A DNA stretch of 64,000 nucleotides from Azophilus sp965221755 (GTDB taxonomy: Bacteria > Pseudomonadota > Gammaproteobacteria > Pseudomonadales > Azotimanducaceae), in the NCBI GenBank assembly GCA_965221755.1, contig OZ244921.1, forward strand, positions 3,038,001 through 3,102,000. Direction: 5' to 3'. Positions 61,729 to 64,000 of this stretch are shown piece by piece; the stretch's first letter is position 1, and the number at the start of each line of letters is the position of its first letter. The notes below the pieces were generated by a model. It was not told where the DNA came from. It did not search any database and worked only from the letters and a program-made list of their open reading frames with translations. The translations under genes were made by a program, and so were the position numbers.

Positions 61729-63195
61729 CTACGGTTCGGCCACAATCTGTCGTTCGAGTTCCAGCACGGGGGCGTTGAACAAAAAGAACGCGATCGTCAA
61801 CGCCGCAGTGAGCGACAAGGCTAACACCGAAGGCCAGGGCGCCTCTCCATGGGGCGGCGACGGCGCCTGCCGCTCGGCCCCGAACCAGGCCGTGTAGATG
61901 ATGGGCAGGAAATAGGCGGCGTTCAGCGCGGTGCTGGCGACGATGGTGAACAGCGCGATGGTGTTGTCCGCCTCAAACGCGCCGGCAAGGATGTACCACT
62001 TGGACACGAAGCCGGCCGTTGGCGGCACGCCGATCATGCTGAGCGCGCCGATGGTGAAGGCGGTCATGGTGATCGGCATGCGGCGGCCAATGCCGCTCAG
62101 TTGGCGCAGTTCGGTTTTGCGGGCGGCCGTGTATATGGCGCCGGCAGCGAAAAAGAGCGTGATCTTGCCGAACGCATGGGCAACGATGTGAATGGCCGCG
62201 CCGATTTCGGCCAAGGGCTTCAGGATGGCCGTTGCCATCACCACATAGGACAGCTGCGCCACGGTCGAATAGGCAAGCAGGCGCTTGAGGTTCTGTTGGC
62301 GAAGCGCCACCACGCTGGCGGCGATGATGGTGAACGCGGCCGCGTAAACCAGCCATTGCGAGCTTGGGGACGCGAACAGGTGGTCGATTCCGAATATGTA
62401 AACGATGACCTTCATCACCGTGAACACGCCGGCTTTGACGACTGCGACCGCATGCAGCAGCGCGCTCACTGGAGTCGGGGCGACCATGGCGGCGGGAAGC
62501 CATCGATGCATCGGCATCACCGCCGCCTTGCCGATGCCGAAAACGAACAGGACCAGCAGCAGGCCGACCGCCGCCCCCTCGATCCTGCCTGCCAGAATGC
62601 CGCCGAGGGCGAAATCGGTGGTGCCGGCGGCCACATGGACCCAGATGACGGCGGGCAGCAGCAGACCGATCGACGTGGTCAGCAGCACGCCCAGGTAAAT
62701 GCGCGCCGAACGCACCGTCGCCGGGTCGCCCTTGTGCGCGACCAGGGGATAGGTGGCGAGCGTCAGCATCTCGTAGAACAGGAACAGCGTGAAAAGGTTG
62801 GCGGCGAACGCGATGCCGATCGTCGCGCTCAGCGAGATGGCGAACATCAGGTAGAACCGGGTTTGGTTCGATTCGTTGTTGCCGCGCATGTAGCCGATCG
62901 AATACAGCGAATTGATGATCCAGAGCAGCGACGCGAGCCCGGCGAAGACCATCCCCAAGGGCTCCACCGAAAACCCAATTTCGATGCCCGGCAACACTTC
63001 GACGACCGGGGCCGTCGGGCGCCCGCCGGCAATGACCGCGGGCACCAGGCTCCAAACCAGCAACGCCAAGCCGCCGGCAACGGCGAGGGTGACGGCCTCC
63101 CGCAAATTGGGGCCGGCGCGTCCCGCAAGCGCGATGCCCAGCGCTCCGGCAAGCGGCCAGGCAACGGCGCTCAGGATGGTGGTCTCGGCACTCAC
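61729..63195 (-). CDS. Proton-antiporter-like membrane subunit (MrpD/NuoN type), second in cluster
   Basis: A 488-residue NuoM/N-MrpD relative: LFTLFLFYEMLTLATYPLVAH, VMPMHRWLPAAMVAPTPVSALLHAVAVVKAGVF, QQNLKRLLAYSTVAQLSYVVMA and FGKITLFFAAGAIYTA. GTG start overlapping the upstream gene stop (GTGA). Ends exactly one base after the small membrane gene begins. Confidence 0.88.
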   Translation of the reverse strand: MSAETTILSAVAWPLAGALGIALAGRAGPNLREAVTLAVAGGLALLVWSLVPAVIAGGRPTAPVVEVLPGIEIGFSVEPLGMVFAGLASLLWIINSLYSIGYMRGNNESNQTRFYLMFAISLSATIGIAFAANLFTLFLFYEMLTLATYPLVAHKGDPATVRSARIYLGVLLTTSIGLLLPAVIWVHVAAGTTDFALGGILAGRIEGAAVGLLLVLFVFGIGKAAVMPMHRWLPAAMVAPTPVSALLHAVAVVKAGVFTVMKVIVYIFGIDHLFASPSSQWLVYAAAFTIIAASVVALRQQNLKRLLAYSTVAQLSYVVMATAILKPLAEIGAAIHIVAHAFGKITLFFAAGAIYTAARKTELRQLSGIGRRMPITMTAFTIGALSMIGVPPTAGFVSKWYILAGAFEADNTIALFTIVASTALNAAYFLPIIYTAWFGAERQAPSPPHGEAPWPSVLALSLTAALTIAFFLFNAPVLELERQIVAEP

Positions 63196-64000
63196 GTCGG
63201 CAGGTGTCCGAGCAGGCTCGCCGCTGCGGATTCGGAAAGCCCAAGCGGAACCGCCGGGACCAAGCCGAAGTAAACGTTGGCCAATGCCGCCAGCCAAGTC
63301 GCGGCCAGCAGGGCCGGGGATGCTGCGGCTGCGGGTTGCCCGCCGTCGGTCGGCGTTCCGAAGCAGGCCGACTCCACAACGCGCCAGACATACACCACCG
63401 CCATGAGCGAGCCGACGACGATCACGCCAACCAGCAGCAGGCCGGGCGCGCCGAGTTCCATGGCTGCGCGCAGCAGCTGCCACTTGCTGATGAAGCCGGC
63501 CGTGCCGGGCACGCCGATCAGGCTCAATCCACTGATCGCAAAGGCGGCGAACGTCCATGGCTGCCGTCGCGCCATGCCGGCCACGTGCTCGATGCGGGTG
63601 CCCAAGGCAACCGTCGCCAGGCTCGCCACCGCCAGGAACAACCCGCCTTTCGCCAGCGCATGGTTGAACATGTGCAGCGACGCCGCCGTCAGGCCGGTGA
63701 CGCTGACCAAGCTCGCGCCAAGCATGATGTAGCCGATTTGGGCGACCGAGGAGAACGCGAGCAGGCGCTTTAAGTTGCGTTCGAACATCGCCACGCTGGA
63801 GCCGACCAGGATGCCGAGCGCCGCAAGCGGCATCAGGTAGGCCGCGAACTGAAACGCATGCCCGGCGAGATTCTGCTGGAAGACGAAGAAGTCGAAGCGC
63901 AACAGCACGTACAGCGACACCTTGGTCGCACAGGCCGCCAGGAAGGCCGTTGCGACGTGCGGCGCGTAGGTGTATGCGTTTGGCAGCCAGGAGTGCAGCG
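63192..64000 (-). CDS. Proton-antiporter-like membrane subunit, first in cluster (5' end outside window)
   Basis: The frame is open to the window edge and begins there with LHSWLPNAYTYAPHVATAFLAACATKV, so the N-terminus is missing. FERNLKRLLAFSSVAQIGYIMLGASLV, FNHALAKGGLFLAVASLATVALG and GLSLIGVPGTAGFISKWQLL are MrpD/NuoM-type. Stop overlaps the next gene. Confidence 0.88.
   Translation of the reverse strand, partial: LHSWLPNAYTYAPHVATAFLAACATKVSLYVLLRFDFFVFQQNLAGHAFQFAAYLMPLAALGILVGSSVAMFERNLKRLLAFSSVAQIGYIMLGASLVSVTGLTAASLHMFNHALAKGGLFLAVASLATVALGTRIEHVAGMARRQPWTFAAFAISGLSLIGVPGTAGFISKWQLLRAAMELGAPGLLLVGVIVVGSLMAVVYVWRVVESACFGTPTDGGQPAAAASPALLAATWLAALANVYFGLVPAVPLGLSESAAASLLGHLPT

Overview
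The window is GC-rich, densely coding DNA that looks like a gammaproteobacterial chromosome. The strongest evidence is gene order: icd - cspD - clpS - clpA - infA ... aat - ftsK - lolA - rarA - crcB - serS - cysG - tusDCBE, which resembles the arrangement in Pseudomonas-like Gammaproteobacteria, together with mnmA-hflD-purB. Proteins such as ThrH, HflD, the long isocitrate lyase and the PA4642-type protein point the same way. No tRNA, rRNA or CRISPR array was seen. Species cannot be told from the sequence.

Layout. 0-31 kb is an accessory, catabolism-flavoured half: two CYP153-like P450s (one cut by the window edge), a TetA-like exporter, an esterase and type III CoA-transferase pair, a Mo/2Fe-2S aldehyde-oxidase-type dehydrogenase (IorAB-like), VOC, PhyH, acyl-CoA synthetase, TetR, cupin, threonine aldolase, HpaB-type hydroxylase, 1-Cys peroxiredoxin, GST-like and MDR proteins, and two carboxymuconolactone-decarboxylase (CMD/AhpD-like) genes. 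Between them lie toxin-antitoxin modules and decayed pieces of a TonB receptor, a Vgb-like propeller, a Rieske oxygenase, an AAA-ATPase-like protein and IS1380. 30-45 kb is mostly core: cysH, thrH, aceA, mnmA-hflD-purB, moaCDE, icd, cspD, clpSA, infA, broken by a decayed DUF4338/ISAs1-type element at 36.8-38.4 kb. 45.2-48.8 kb is a small island of toxin-antitoxin and IS debris between infA and aat. 48.8-64 kb returns to core genes and ends in a proton-antiporter cluster running off the window.

Most interesting points. (1) The second CMD gene (29634-30143) is interrupted by a TGA exactly where the second cysteine of a CxxC motif belongs, and the reading frame continues with good homology; a hairpin with a GU-containing loop follows at bacterial-SECIS spacing, so it is a candidate selenoprotein. 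(2) cspD has a strong Shine-Dalgarno sequence but an ATA codon where every relative has ATG. (3) About twelve copies of a roughly 100-bp palindromic repeat are scattered between genes, including a three-copy tandem upstream of clpS. (4) Two near-identical 19-bp palindromes lie in front of the acyl-CoA synthetase and cupin genes and flank a TetR gene, outlining a small regulon. (5) The infA-aat island carries two copies of the same 121-bp IS66 left end and sits where an arginyltransferase gene is usually found.

How genes work together. MnmA with TusD-C-B-E would make 2-thiouridine at wobble position 34 of tRNA; MoaC/D/E help make the cofactor used by the IorAB-like enzyme; Icd and AceA compete at the isocitrate branch point, which suits growth on fatty-acid or alkane-derived acetyl-CoA; CspD, ClpS and ClpA form the usual stress and N-degron cluster together with Aat.
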